Assembly (NCBI GenBank): GCA_007449985.2
Contig: VIIQ02000100.1
Location: 1-64,000, forward strand
DNA from: Desmodesmus armatus
Taxonomy: Eukaryota > Chlorophyta > Chlorophyceae > Sphaeropleales > Scenedesmaceae
Length of the DNA: 64,000 bases
Direction: 5' to 3'
The notes under the pieces were generated by a model that saw nothing but the letters and a program-made list of their open reading frames with translations, searched no databases and was not told the origin of the DNA. This document shows, piece by piece, positions 38,194 to 50,155 of the stretch. The translations under genes were made by a program, and so were the position numbers. Every line of letters begins with the position of its first letter. The first letter of the stretch is position 1.

Positions 38194-40522
38194 ACTGCCA
38201 GACTCTGAGTTTGATATAGAGGGTGATTGTGAGATACAGTGAAGGGCCGATTTGACAGCGATGTGCTGCAGATCTAGAGACAGATCTGAAGAAGCTGGAA
38301 ACAGTAGATCCGGAGAGGCTGGTGCAAAATCAGGCGTGATCTTGCACAAACCATTACGTCGCGTCGATGGTGACACGCACACAGGCGCCCGGGCTGGGGA
38401 CAACCTGATTAGTAATAGTTGACACAACCTTGGCAAGTACGGGACAAGGACTTGGGCTGCAACATCGGGTATAGGATATGTCAATCTGGGTGTCTTGATG
38501 TATCTTGTACCGGGTTGTACGGTGACCACAGTGTTCCTAGTATGTACACCCAGGCCCTGGTGTATGAAGTGCACCCCCCCCCTGACAACCATACATGTCT
38601 TCACATCCTGATGACCACAATCTTGAGACGACACAAGTAGCAGCATCACTCTAATACCCCTCACTGCCTGCATTTGCCCCTGACTTTGGCAAGCTGCAGT
38701 TCTGCAATCTCACAATAGACCATGTTACGAAATGTCCCTCCTTCTGTTTGTCTGTAGGCAAGTGAGATGCATCCATCAACATGGCAGCTTCTGTATGCAC
38801 TACCAGCCTGTCGGCACTGAGCGCCTCCACTCCTTGGGTCGCCTGCTTTGCCAATCATCAACCTCATTACATCCTGCAGCATGCCGTGGACCACACTTGT
38901 CACGATAACTGGTCGTAACAACAATTGTACATGTGCAAGCTGCCTGATTGCAAGCCTCAGGCCACCTTGCAGCAAGACAATGACTGATGAAATGTGGTAA
39001 CACCTGAGCCTGTGTGTGGGCATGCATGCCAGCCCTCGGTTGCATTCAGCACAACACACAGCAGGTTCAGCACCAACAGTGCCAACCCCTTGTGTTCAAA
39101 TCAAGTCAGCAACCACAAACCAACAACACGCAGGGTCGCAATTACAACCCGCAAGACTACATACTCTCTGTCACCACACACACGCACTCGGCAATGCCAG
39201 GCCCACCACAAGGAACGAGGGGCCATGCCAAGACAAATGAGGTGTCTACCCATACAGCAAGGCGGCTGAGCTTCACCGCTGACGGGCAAGAGGGAGGCGT
39301 CACCAGCGGCCGCAAGTCACCCAGATGTATGAACAGCATCACTGATGCCTGGGCTCGCTGCCAAGCAGCAATGGTGGCTGCCACGCAGCTTCAATGGTCC
39401 TCAGGCAGCCCAGCGCTCAGTTGCATGGGCAGGTCATGGTTGCATCCTACTATACAGTCCCTTACTGCCTCAAATCCACGGCGGCTGTGCGCTGCACCTG
39501 TAACCCATACGTCAACCACCCACTACCACCCCATTGCGGATCTTTGGCTTGGCAATGACGGCCCCTTGGCCCACCAAAGCAGTGACAAGTCTGCCCACCC
39601 GCAACAACAACAGCCCCATCAACAACCGATACAGCAAGTGCTGCATGCAGCTCATGCCTCTTTGGACACCCGCCACTGTAGTGTGCAACTCCTGCACAAT
39701 GAGCTCCTGCCACAGCAACAGCTGCGACAGCAGAAGAAGAGTGACGCCAGCACAAACATCATGTGTGTGCACCCCCACCGCGAATGTACAACGGCACACA
39801 CACATACCCAATGCTGACACACAATGCATGCAGACAGGCTCACAGGCGTAAACACAGAGGCACACACCATATCCCCCCGCCAGTAAATTGACACAAGCAC
39901 GCGAATGCATGCAAACCAAGCAACCGGCCACTGCAGATGTGCATGATTGAGGTTTTGCTGAACTGACCATGCATGCTGGCATCTGAACCTGGCGCCTGTA
40001 CAAGTACACAACGCCCCACTAGTCATTACAAGCTCCTCCCTGCGTGCGGAGCAAGCAGTCCCACAACCAGCAGCACTGCTGCTGCTGCAACACACTGCAG
40101 GCAGCCTGACGCCGGCTGCTTGCACAGCATTCCTGCTGCTGTAGCGCGGCATTGACAGGCTGCTGCTGGTGGGAGGCTGGATCCAGCCAATGTAGCTTGA
40201 GCAGGGTTGATGTGCAGGCTGCTGGAGACACTGCTTGCAATCACCACACCTGCACAAATGGCGGCACGGCACAGCACAGCGCAGAACGACATGACTGTCT
40301 CAGCATCATGGCCCCTGTGATATAGACGTCTAAAAACAGGGCATCGGTGTCCGCATCCTGATGCAGTATACTAACTGGCAGACACCAAGCCACACCCCTC
40401 AACAACTGACTGTCCTAAGCATGCACGCCTGATCTCCAGCTGCCAGCTGTCTTAGAACTGCTGCCATACCACCGCCCCTCCCCACAAACAACAGCTGCAC
40501 GTGCCAAGCCAAGGCCACCTAC
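38194..40522. other. Gene-free interval with A/C-rich plus strand
   Basis: The left part is the 5' flank of the BTB paralogue. From about 38.99 to 40.4 kb the plus strand is A/C-rich, consistent with a long 3' UTR of the minus-strand U-box/WD40 gene. A candidate last exon of that gene may begin near 40252, but its frame could not be joined. Long plus-strand frames here (such as 39014-39817) lack any family signal. Confidence 0.45.
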
Positions 40523-43007
40523 CCCAATGGTGCCATCGTAGCTGCCAGAGAACACGCGCCCGTTGTAGGCTGCCAGCACACGCACTGCATCGTTATGACC
40601 GTCACACTTGCGCATGCAGCGGAAGGTGTTCAGGTCCCAGAACCGCACGGTGGTGTCGTAGCTGCCGCTGACAAGCACCTTGCTGGTGGGAGACGGCACA
40701 CCCTCACCCACTGCGGGCATTGAACCAGCAGCACACAATCCACACCAACCTGTCAGTATACCCTGCCAGTTCACCCCTGCTGAACAGCGCAGGCGGCCAC
40801 ATGCATGTGTCGCGGCATGTAAACACCAGCTTTGTGACGATGATTTGTAGTCTGTGCTTATCAACTACAGCCGGAGCCCCACGCCCCGTGCCTGCACGCC
40901 CCTGCAAGGTGCACCCAGTGCTGCCCCTTGAGAGGCCAGAGCGGCCACCACCCCACCCACCTGCCAGTGCCAGCACCGCTTCTGTGTGTCCCTCCAGCAC
41001 CTTGATGCACTCCAGGGTGCGCAGGTCCCACACGCGGATGGTCTTGTCCCAGCTGCCGCTGAACATGCAGGTCTCGCCCACTGCCAGGACCCGCACGTTG
41101 TCCTCGTGGCCCTCTAGCGTCTTGACACACTTGTGGGTGCGCACGTCCCACACCTGTGCATGTCCAGCACAGCACAGCAGCAGAATGCCTGCTGCTTGAG
41201 GCTGCCTGTACCCTCGCACATGTGCCTATGTCTCGACTGACTCGCTCGCTCCCTACGATCAGAGACTGCCTAGCATGCTTACAGCTCAGGGACACGCATG
41301 CAACATGCATGTGTGTCAACATGTGAGGTCACACAAAAGACGTGTGAAGACACTGATTGAAGTCAGTATGTGTGTACCTTGATGGTGGTGTCGTCGCTGC
41401 CACTGAAGACGTAGCCGTGCGTTTGCGACGCTACCAGCGCCCGCACAGCCCCCGTGTGGCCGGACAGCACAGCTTTGCACTCCAGCGTGTGCACGTCCCA
41501 CACCCGCACAGTCTTGTCGTAGCTGCCGCTGAACATGCAGCCACCCGCGTACACCAGCGTGCGCACAGGGCCTGTGTGACCCTTGAGGATCTCAAGGCAC
41601 TGCAGGCTGTTCTCGTCCCACACACGCACTGTCCCATCGTAGCTGCCGCTGAACAGCCGCCCGTCTGCGCACGCCAGCGCCCGCACTGCGTCTGTGTGGC
41701 CTGTGAGTGTCTTGACACGCGACAGCGTGTTCAAGTCCCACACCTGCAACAGTGAGCCATACACATGACAGCAACACAAACAACAGCACATGCGAGTGGG
41801 GCCGGTCAGCAATTGCCAAGAGCTTAGCACACTGCTTGCCGTGGTATTGTTGTGATGCTGTGCTCCGCCACAATGCGCACAACTCTAGCAGAATGCCAGC
41901 ACAATGCCATGGCACAGCTAGTTCTGACACAACAGCATGCAGCTACTGCTGTCAGTGCCCCCCACATTGGTACACCAGCCGATGGACACATGATTTGATC
42001 ATGTGCCAACACACTGTGCCAGCTGCTTGAGACATGCTGCAACCTGACATCAGACAGCTGCTCAGCTGGGTGCGGTCTGCTCAGCTGCTTGGTTGAGACC
42101 ATCTGCTGCCACCTGCCGGCCCAGCTGCATGCCCCCAACACTGTCGCACCTTGATGGTGAAGTCATAGCTGCCGCTGTACAGCCTGTTGCCGCTGATAGC
42201 TAGCGACAGCACTGGCCGCGTGTGGTCCTCCAGCACATGCTCGCAGCGCCGGGAGTCTATGTCCCACACACGAATGGTTTTGTCTGCTGACGCGCTGAAC
42301 AGCCTGTGTCCATGCACCTCAACAGCCCACACAATCTCCTCGTGCCCCTGCAGCACACAGCAACAAATCGTTCTTGAGATCAAAGCTCTGGGCACTACAT
42401 ACGCAACAGGGAGGCAGCATGGGAGAGGTGGAGCGTGAAGGTGTCCGGAGGGTGAGGTCACGCTGCAGAGTAGTCATCATGCTGGGCTGCCAGCTGCCTG
42501 ACATGCAGCTGCTGCTGGTGCTGGTGCACTCTGGTGTTGCTTCCTGCCGGACGCCATGCCTCACAACGCACCTGCAGGATGTTCCTGGAGTGCTGCTCGT
42601 CAAGGCGGAAGGTGGTCTGCTGCGCCGCATCTGGCCTGCTCAGCTGCACACCGTTCTGCGTCGCCCACTCCTGCGGGCGCAAATCAGACAGCACAAACAA
42701 TCTTGGATAGATTACTGCCCCTGCAGCAACAGCATGCACGCTGCTACTGTCGGATCAGCTGCTGCTGCTGTTGCTCACCTGAATGGCATTCCTGAGGGCG
42801 ATGTTGGGCGTCAACTCAAGGTGCCGCAACCGCAACCCTGTCACCGGACACGTGCGGTTGCCCTGCTCCAACCACTTCTGTATGCAGCTGCGGTCGTAGC
42901 TGTGCCCCGTGGCCACCATCACTGGGTCGCTCATCAGTTCCATGGATACCGGACAGTAAAAGCTGGCAGGCCCCTGAGGCACTGACGGTTTATCATCAGC
43001 AGCACTC
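40523..43007 (-). CDS. U-box / WD40-repeat protein, probable E3 ubiquitin ligase (ends unresolved)
   Basis: Exons: 42779-43007, 42572-42670, 42150-42347, 41378-41743, 40961-41153 and 40523-40710, with consistent phases. The first carries a complete U-box (FYCPVSMELMSDPVMVATGH, SYDRSCIQKWLEQGNRTCPV), the E2-binding fold of ubiquitin ligases. After a short linker come about eight WD40 blades, each with a G/D-H, SGSxDxTI/V and VWD pattern (for example SGSYDKTVRVWD, SGSWDKTIRVWD). A propeller on a U-box suggests substrate recognition coupled to ubiquitin transfer. Three introns fall exactly before VWD. The N-terminal exon is not settled: a Met at about 43222 (MKQLRSLLQRG) lies upstream in the same frame, but a stop intervenes at about 43045. 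The C-terminal end, after SGSYDGTIG, is open because a GTAGGT donor follows. Confidence 0.8.
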
Positions 43008-43222
43008 CTGCAGAAACACCGTGGCAGCGTTAGCGTCCTCAGCTAGGCCAGTGTTGTTCGGCCCTTCGGGCCACAGCAGCTCCCCGGGCTGTCGATCACG
43101 TACCCCGCAGCAGCATCCCGATATGCTTCCTGACTGCCACTGTCTGCCAGATCAACACCCCTGTCCCTGCCGCTCCTGCTGCCTTCGTGGCCCCTCTGCA
43201 ATAGACTTCTCAGCTGCTTCAT

Positions 43223-43705
43223 GCTGGGGGACAGAGCCTGCCACAACAGCAGTCCCCACGGAACCGAAGCTCAGAAACAACGCTCAGACGGCCCCAGACA
43301 GGACGACGGGATAGTGATAGTGATGAGCAGCTTACAGGATGGTGGGTGGGGTTGGTGCTCACTTCAACTCAAGGAGACGCATATCATCAATTCAAAACCC
43401 TCCCAAAATGCACATTATACCCGCTGGCGAGCATGGGGACACGATATGGCTTGTAACAGGGCTGTAGGCTGTAGCATGTTGCAACAGGAACACCCCATAA
43501 GAAGGAGTGAGGGCGTGTAAAGGCACAAGTATAACTTGTATTCGGTATTCGCTATTCGTAACCCTGTCTTATAGGCTCTTGTGCACGTAGCACACTGTCC
43601 TGCAGCAACACCCAAACAAGACGCAGCTGTACTGGTTGTCTTCTGTGACAGACATCAAAGCAGTCCACGGCAGAGCTTGTGCTGAGTACACTTGAAAGCA
43701 GGACG
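43223..43705. promoter_or_regulatory. Bidirectional promoter interval U-box/WD40 and RIB43a
   Basis: Separates the minus-strand U-box gene from the plus-strand RIB43a gene. It holds both 5' regions. No specific motif was recognised. Confidence 0.4.
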
Positions 43706-46594
43706 ATGGGCAGGTTCACGGCAGGCAACAATGCAGACGCAGACAGGCTCAGCAGGATAATGAACGCAAAGCAGCGGCTGATAGGGGTGCGTGAGGGCAC
43801 AAGACTGTTTCTGCGAACGAACTTGATGTCATTTTGGCATGTATCACAATGTTGTATGCTGCCTTTCTTGCACAGGTGGATGTCCAGGCCCTGGCAACCC
43901 AAGTGGAGGCAAAAAGGCATGCTAAGGAGCAGGAGAAAGCAGCAGACAAGTAAGGCAACCCCCACCACTCCCATCCTGCAGCACAGTTGAGCCACAGGCT
44001 TTAACATCTCGGCATCTGCATTGCAGCAAGCAGTGCTGCACACCAGCATGGTGCAGCAAAGCAGAGCGTGCTGACATCAGTGCACATGCTTGCCAGCTTC
44101 TGTGCCACAACTCATGCCCCCGTGCTGCTGCTGCTGTGCAGGGAGTATGCCCAGACCCTCGCCTCTCATGTGGGCATGCTCACTATGAGCCAGCTGGGTG
44201 CTGCTGAGCGCCGCAAGGAGTGGAACAGGGAGGTGGCAGAGCTCAGGGCCACTTGCCAGGTGAGCCAACACACCCCAGCACAGGCCACCACAGCACCACG
44301 CAGCACTGGCAGAGTAAGGCGCACTGTGCTGGCAGCAGCCAAAGCGCAGAGTGAAACCAGCATATTGTCCCCCACTAACTCTCAACACTACCGTAATCTA
44401 AAAGACTTTTTCCAGCTGACCAGCAGCATCAGTCCAGCTTGCATCCCAGCACCAGCACGTTGCAGCCGGTCCCACCCTGCTGCTTGCTGCCTCATACTGG
44501 CTGTTTGCTGCAGGGTAAGCCCACCACCCGTGAGTGGGACCTGAACCGCCCTGACGCCAAGAAGCTGGATGCCCCAGCACGCCTGGGTGATGACGATGCA
44601 CGTTGTGGCCCAGCATCCCTCCAGAGGTTTGCAGGAGAGGACCTCACGGTGAGGCAGGGCAGGGCAGATAGGGGGGGGGGGGGTACCTGCTGTTGCTGCC
44701 TGCAGTGCAGGAGGCTGTTCCATTGCTTGTGCAGTGCAGGAAGCTGCTGTCATGCCCATTGCGTTTGTGCAGGACAAGGGGGTGAGTCGCATCAGGCACT
44801 GCCAGAGACGCCCCCACAAAGCTAATTCTGCTCCTGCCTCTGGCCTCCTGGCTTGTCATCGCTGCACTGTGTTTCCCATGCCCGTTGCAGAAAGGCGAGC
44901 GTGAGACAGCCCAGATGCAGCAGTGCAAGGCCTGGTGGGATGAGCAGGCCGCCCTGGCAGCCCAGCAGCGCCAGCAGCAGCTGCAGGAGAAGCAGGAGAT
45001 GGCAGCAACTGTCAAGACCCTGGACGCCATCCAGCTGTCCATGAAGGAGCAGGAGGCTGCGGTACAGGCGACACTGGAGGCACAGGTGGGTGTACTGCCT
45101 CGTCACGTACATAGTATGTCAGGATTCCAGTGCTGTGTGGCTGTGAGGTGGCAATAGGTAGGCTGAGCACCTGCTGTTGTAATGCGAACTGGACTCCCAT
45201 GGACTCTCTCTGCGTCCATCATCTCTGTCGTCTGGGACGCACAGCACTCAGCACAAAGAGCCCAGACCACAGCATGTACCGGCCCCAGCTGCACAGCAGC
45301 TCTCCCGCAGAACACATGCATTCTGTCAGTGCTCAGTGCATGTGCGGCATGCGGTACTGGATCCCCAGCACCAGGGACGCACAGCAAGCTGTTCAACATG
45401 ACTTCCACCAGCTGAAACATGCGCACTGGTCCTGCAGGCTGCCGCGGAGAATGCTGCCCTGCGTGCCCTTAAGCAGGCACAGCTGGCTGCACAGAAGGAG
45501 GCGGATGCAGCAGCAAAGCAGGCTGAGCTGCAGGCTGCAGCAGCAGACCCCTGGCTCAACGAGGACCCACAGCAGGCAGCGTCTGCACTGTCACCTGTCC
45601 GGGTGAGCATGAAACATGCAGCTTCTTCCGACTGCATGCCCTGCAATCTGCCATTTCATCGCCCTTGTGGGGTGTGCGTGTGAACCACAGTGGACCAGTA
45701 CTGCAGAAGAAAGTTTGCGCAGATGGTTGCAGGACACACCGTGCTGCCTGGGCTGCCACAGTAGTCCTGGTGAATCAACCATGAACAAGACATACTGTTG
45801 AACAATTACAGCGCCTGTCGTCTGATGGCATCAAGTAACACTTTCTGGCTGACAGCTGACACATTTTGAATCCAACTTAAATTGTTTTAACTTGCCCCCT
45901 GCAGGTGCGCAAGGACCACTGGAAGGGCATGAGTGCTGAGCAGCTTGCAGCTATCAAGCAGCAGCAGGCCTCACAGCAGGAGCTCAAGCGTGCAGCAGAG
46001 GCAGCGGCAGCAGCAGCCGAGGCGGACGCTGTGGCCCACTCCCGCAGTGTGCAGCGCGCAGTGCTGCTGCAGGCCCAGGCAGCTGAGCAGGCTCGGCGGC
46101 AGCAGGCTGCAGCTGTTGCAGCAGCCCTCAAGGAGCAGATGGCAGCTAAGGCGGCAAAGGATGCACAGACCAACAAGCTGTATGCCAACAAGGTGTGTAG
46201 ACACAGGAAAACTTTCACCTTATCAGCTTGCTGTGCTGGATGGGTGGCACCCGGTTGTGCCTTCGGAAGGCAACAGCAAGAGGGCTTTGTGATGGCATGG
46301 GTCTTGTGATTGTCTTATGCAGCCGTGTTATGAAAAACATACTGGCTACAAGGCTTGCGCATGGCATTGGCGCGAGCCACCTTAGTTTGTAGCTTGTTGG
46401 TGCGTGCTGGTTGTGGTGCATTTGCAGCTAGCAGCTGGTGTCCGGCAGTCTCTCGAGGTGTACCAGGCACCAGGGATGATGGGTGTTGCTCAGCGGTTCA
46501 CTGCAGACCAACACATGTGTCCCGCTCCTGTTGCCATGCCACACTGCAGGTGACTGACGACTACTTTGCACAGTTTGGCAGGAGCCACCGCTAG
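43706..46594 (+). CDS. RIB43a: RIB43a ciliary protofilament-ribbon protein
   Basis: Microtubule inner protein of the axonemal doublet A-tubule. Nine exons: 43706-43786, 43876-43949, 44142-44259, 44514-44648, 44773-44781 (9-nt micro-exon, tentative), 44891-45085, 45438-45602, 45905-46192 and 46550-46594; 369 aa, near the family size. The N-terminal signature MNAKQRLIGVDVQALATQVE matches the RIB43a FNAKxRxIGVD block. Other hallmarks are EYAQTLASHVGML, REWDLNRPDAKKLDAPARLG, SLQRFAGEDLT, QCKAWWDEQAAL, and the C-terminal AANKVTDDYFAQFGRSH-type ending. Long Gln/Ala/Glu/Lys-rich coiled-coil segments fill the middle. Start chosen at ATG 43706; a GTG-initiated frame 27 nt upstream is not used. Presence of this gene shows the organism builds motile cilia. 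Confidence 0.88.
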
Positions 46595-49500
46595 GCCAGC
46601 ACATCAGCCAGGGGCAGGCAGACCTATCCTCATGCAATCCTGCATGGCAAGACATGCCTGTGCAGTGCAGGTGCACCTGTACATTTTACGAGGCTTCATG
46701 ACGGCCCCCCACTGGGCACACATGATCGGCAATATGTTTGAGCTTTGCCTGGCTTGGAAATTATGGCTGCGCCAGGTCCCTGTGGTTTTGCAAGGGAGGC
46801 TCTTTTCTGCCGGCACATGCCAGGTTTGACACATGCTCTCTTCCAAGTCGGAGTTGCCGTTGAGGTCTGTGTTGGCGCTACGTCAGGGTCATGTGAGACG
46901 TGTTTGTTGGCCACTTGAACATGGCATGCCAATCAGCAGCTGTGGACACCAGCGCATCATGATGAGGCTCTGATACCGTTGCACACACACATGGCCACAT
47001 GAGGCTGTGAGATACCATCATTACAATTGCAACTCACCCCAAAATATACATGCATGCACTCCAACACGCAGCCACCATCCCAATTGCGAAACAAGTAACC
47101 ATCAAGCTCCAGCCACGCCACGACCAGCCGGCAAGTCAGTAGATACCCCGACAGCCCAACAACAATGGACCACATCAAGCTGCGTGTCGCTGACAACATG
47201 CTGTGCATCCACACATACTGGCTGCTTTACCACAGCTGTATTCCATCACGACGACAGCCTGAGGCCACAACAAGCAGACCCAACTCACTGAATGCGGTGA
47301 AATACAACTTGGCATGTCAGCCACTTCCGCACTCAATTTCAACACCTGGGAGCATGCCATAGCACTGGCTGTAGGCCCAGCAGCACATAAGACCCGTGAT
47401 CCCTTAGGCACAGTCTCACCCACTTTGACGTGCAGCTGGCAGGGCAGCTACAAACTTGACACCATACATGTACAAGCAGAAGCCTTGAGCAGTCTAGACA
47501 AGCTGATGCAAGGTCACAAGTGTGCACGCCTGTGAAGGCTGTAATGTAGTGGTACAAGTGCAATGTCGCCAAGCCCAAAGACTGCTGACCTTCTGGCAGC
47601 ACACCAGATATGAACGGCAACAAGCACCGCCTCTCTTTATCCCTGGCTGCTGCTGCCTTCACTCCCTGATGAGGCAATTGCCACATGCAATTGAAGCTGT
47701 GGATGCCACACAGCGCCCTCACTTACGATCAAAAAGGTGTGACTCAAGCTCAGTGTTTTGCACACTAGCCTAAGCAACCTGCACAGGGAGGTGACTACAT
47801 GATGGCCTGCTACGTTCCCTGTGGACCCCTCACCTTGCCGCCCTCTTGCAGAGCATGCAGCAGCACTGACATGCATGATAAATGCAAAAACTGGCACCCC
47901 GCAGCTCAGACTGGTGGCCCACATCAAGCGGAGCTGAATCGAGACCCTGCACCCTGGCTGACCCTGCAGAGGGCAGGACCAACAGCTCAAAAGTGCACAA
48001 GCTCCACTCACCTGACAAAAAGCACTGAGAAGCCCTCCATACCACTGGCTCACTAATCACCCCAGCACAAGCTCGGGCCAGACCTGTTGGAACAGGTTGG
48101 TAGCAAAAGTGCACAGCCGGATGTGCAGTGTGCAGCAGCCAACGGTCCATTAACACCATGGCAGTTTGCAGTCACTAGAAGCTTTCGCTCTCAGCTCAGT
48201 GTCTAAAACAGACACACAACACACACACAAGTATGTCGACAACCCGCCCCGGCTGGCAGCGGGCCTGGGGGCCTGATTGCTGGACTGCTAGACGCATGCA
48301 TCCAGTAGAACCAGCAGCAGCACTTAGCAGGTTGCTGGTGCACCCAACACCTCTTGGTATCGAAGCATGATATCACCCTTATGCATGACTGAGAGTGGCA
48401 CCACAGGAAGGTGTCATGCTGCTCAGCACATGTGCACACAAACACTGAATCACCTTGCATGCGCCAGCATGCCAGTTTTGTAACCACCAGCAGCCTCAAC
48501 CCCTGGAACCATGGCACAGTCTTACCAAACACCAAACCAAACCACCATCAAAGCACACGAGCCCGCCCAACGATGCCTGGACGCATGCATTCGGCATGAC
48601 TTCAACGGGTTCCTGATGCACCCAGCACCTCATTTGCATTCAAGCATAATGTCACATCTGATATGTTGCTAAGAGTGGCACCACATGAGTGTCATGCTGA
48701 TATGGCAGCGCTCAACACACATGCACACAAACACTGATTCACCTTGCATGCACCAGCACATCACTTTCGACCCACCACCAGCCTCGCCCCCTGGGACATG
48801 ACACAGTCCCACCAAACACCAGACCAAACCACCATCAAGGCAAACAATACCGCCCAACGTTGGGCCAGGCAGGCCTAGTGTGCACAGGTCACACCTTGCC
48901 TGCAATCAGCAGCAGCCATGACACTCGCATGCACGCACACATGTTCAGCCCTGCAGCAAAGCCTGGGCTGCCCCTGCCCCTGTGATAGGATGAGGACGAC
49001 AATGAGGAAAGGAGTGAGGATGCGCACCACCGCAGCTTGCACGCCTGCGCCTGGCTGGCAGCAGAAGCTTGTGGTGTGCTGCACTGGAGTTATGCAGCCC
49101 CAGCTGCAAGCGTTTATGAAGCCCGAGCCAAAGCAGCATCAGGGCACTGTCGGGAGGGGCATGACTAGTGGTGTTCCACCCAGGGCGCAGCAGCTCCACC
49201 CCACCCGTCACGGGTGTGTCAGGAGTAGTGCAGGCAGTCGAAGATGCTCTGTGCTGTGCACATGCGCCACTTGATCCACACCACATACAAAGCGCGGGTG
49301 CACACAAGTTTGGCCCAGTCCAAAAGCTCCATGGACCCTGTATGCTGCACACAGGAAACTACCAATGAGACGCACATGCTACCGACATGCGCAACGGCGA
49401 CTACACCATGCACTTACAGGTGCTTTGGACCTGTACACATGAGCCACCCAAAGCACACCCACAGCATTGGATGCACAAGAACAGCGTCTGCATGTCAACA

Positions 49501-50155
49501 AACAAGCCAAGTCACCAGTCACTCTCTGATATCCTCGATACCATCCATACACAGCAGCATGCAAGCTGGAACATAAGGTACAAAGGGCAATGTACAGCAC
49601 TCAGTAGTATCCACCTGTGTAGGTGACCTAGGCAACCACAACCCAGCTGAAGCACCAGGAAGCCACCCGTGCGCTGGGTCATGCACATGCAACCCGCACA
49701 CACCACCTGACATGCGCCGATCTACAAAACAGGCTGTGAACACGTTCAAATCACACAATGCCACGCGCCTGCCTCTACAATTCCATACTTATCTGCATCT
49801 GCAAATCCATGTGGGCTTATGTATGGTGTACTAAGCATATGCGATGATCAAAATGTGTATCAGTCCGCCAGGAAGCAAACAGTCACTGGTAGCCCGCCTC
49901 AAAGCACACACCCGCTGGCATACACAACGATGGCCCAAACCACCAACAGCCAAAATACCATCAATCTCCAGCACAGCCTCTGACTCACAGGACCATTGCT
50001 CACCACACCACAGATGCCCTGCTGACGGTGTGGCATGGCAAGGCCCATTCATGGCAAAGCTCAGGCACACCCTACCTTGTGAACACTGGAACCCGCCTCA
50101 AAGCCCCCTTACCCTGCCAAACCACAGCCACCTATTCCCTTGGGTGCAGTTCTCC
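46595..50155. other. Large convergent gene-free interval
   Basis: From 46595 to about 46.93 kb the plus strand is G/T-leaning, fitting the RIB43a 3' UTR. From about 46.98 kb to the P450 stop it is A/C-rich on the plus strand. It includes a tandem duplication of about 255-280 bp (48320-48860). No exon or RNA gene was recognised. A 3-kb 3' UTR or an unrecognised minus-strand non-coding transcript are the alternatives. Confidence 0.5.
48320..48860. repeat. Diverged direct repeat, two copies of about 255 bp
   Basis: Copies at about 48320-48575 and 48605-48860. Shared landmarks are GAGTGGCACCACA/AGAGTGGCACCACA, CACACAAACACTGA-TCACCTTGCATG, ACCAAACCACCATCAA and GCCCGCCCAACG/CCGCCCAACG. Confidence 0.8.

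Noticed and set aside
39014..39817. 267-codon plus-strand frame
   Set aside because: Same compositional effect downstream of the U-box/WD40 gene.
40019..40292. Last exon of the U-box/WD40 gene
   Set aside because: The first codons after the acceptor read VW then a stop in the required phase. A corrected reading is possible but unsupported.
43043..43246. MKQLRSLLQRG as the certain start of the U-box protein
   Set aside because: An in-frame stop at about 43045 separates it from the U-box exon. It could be rescued by one added base or an intron, but neither is proven.
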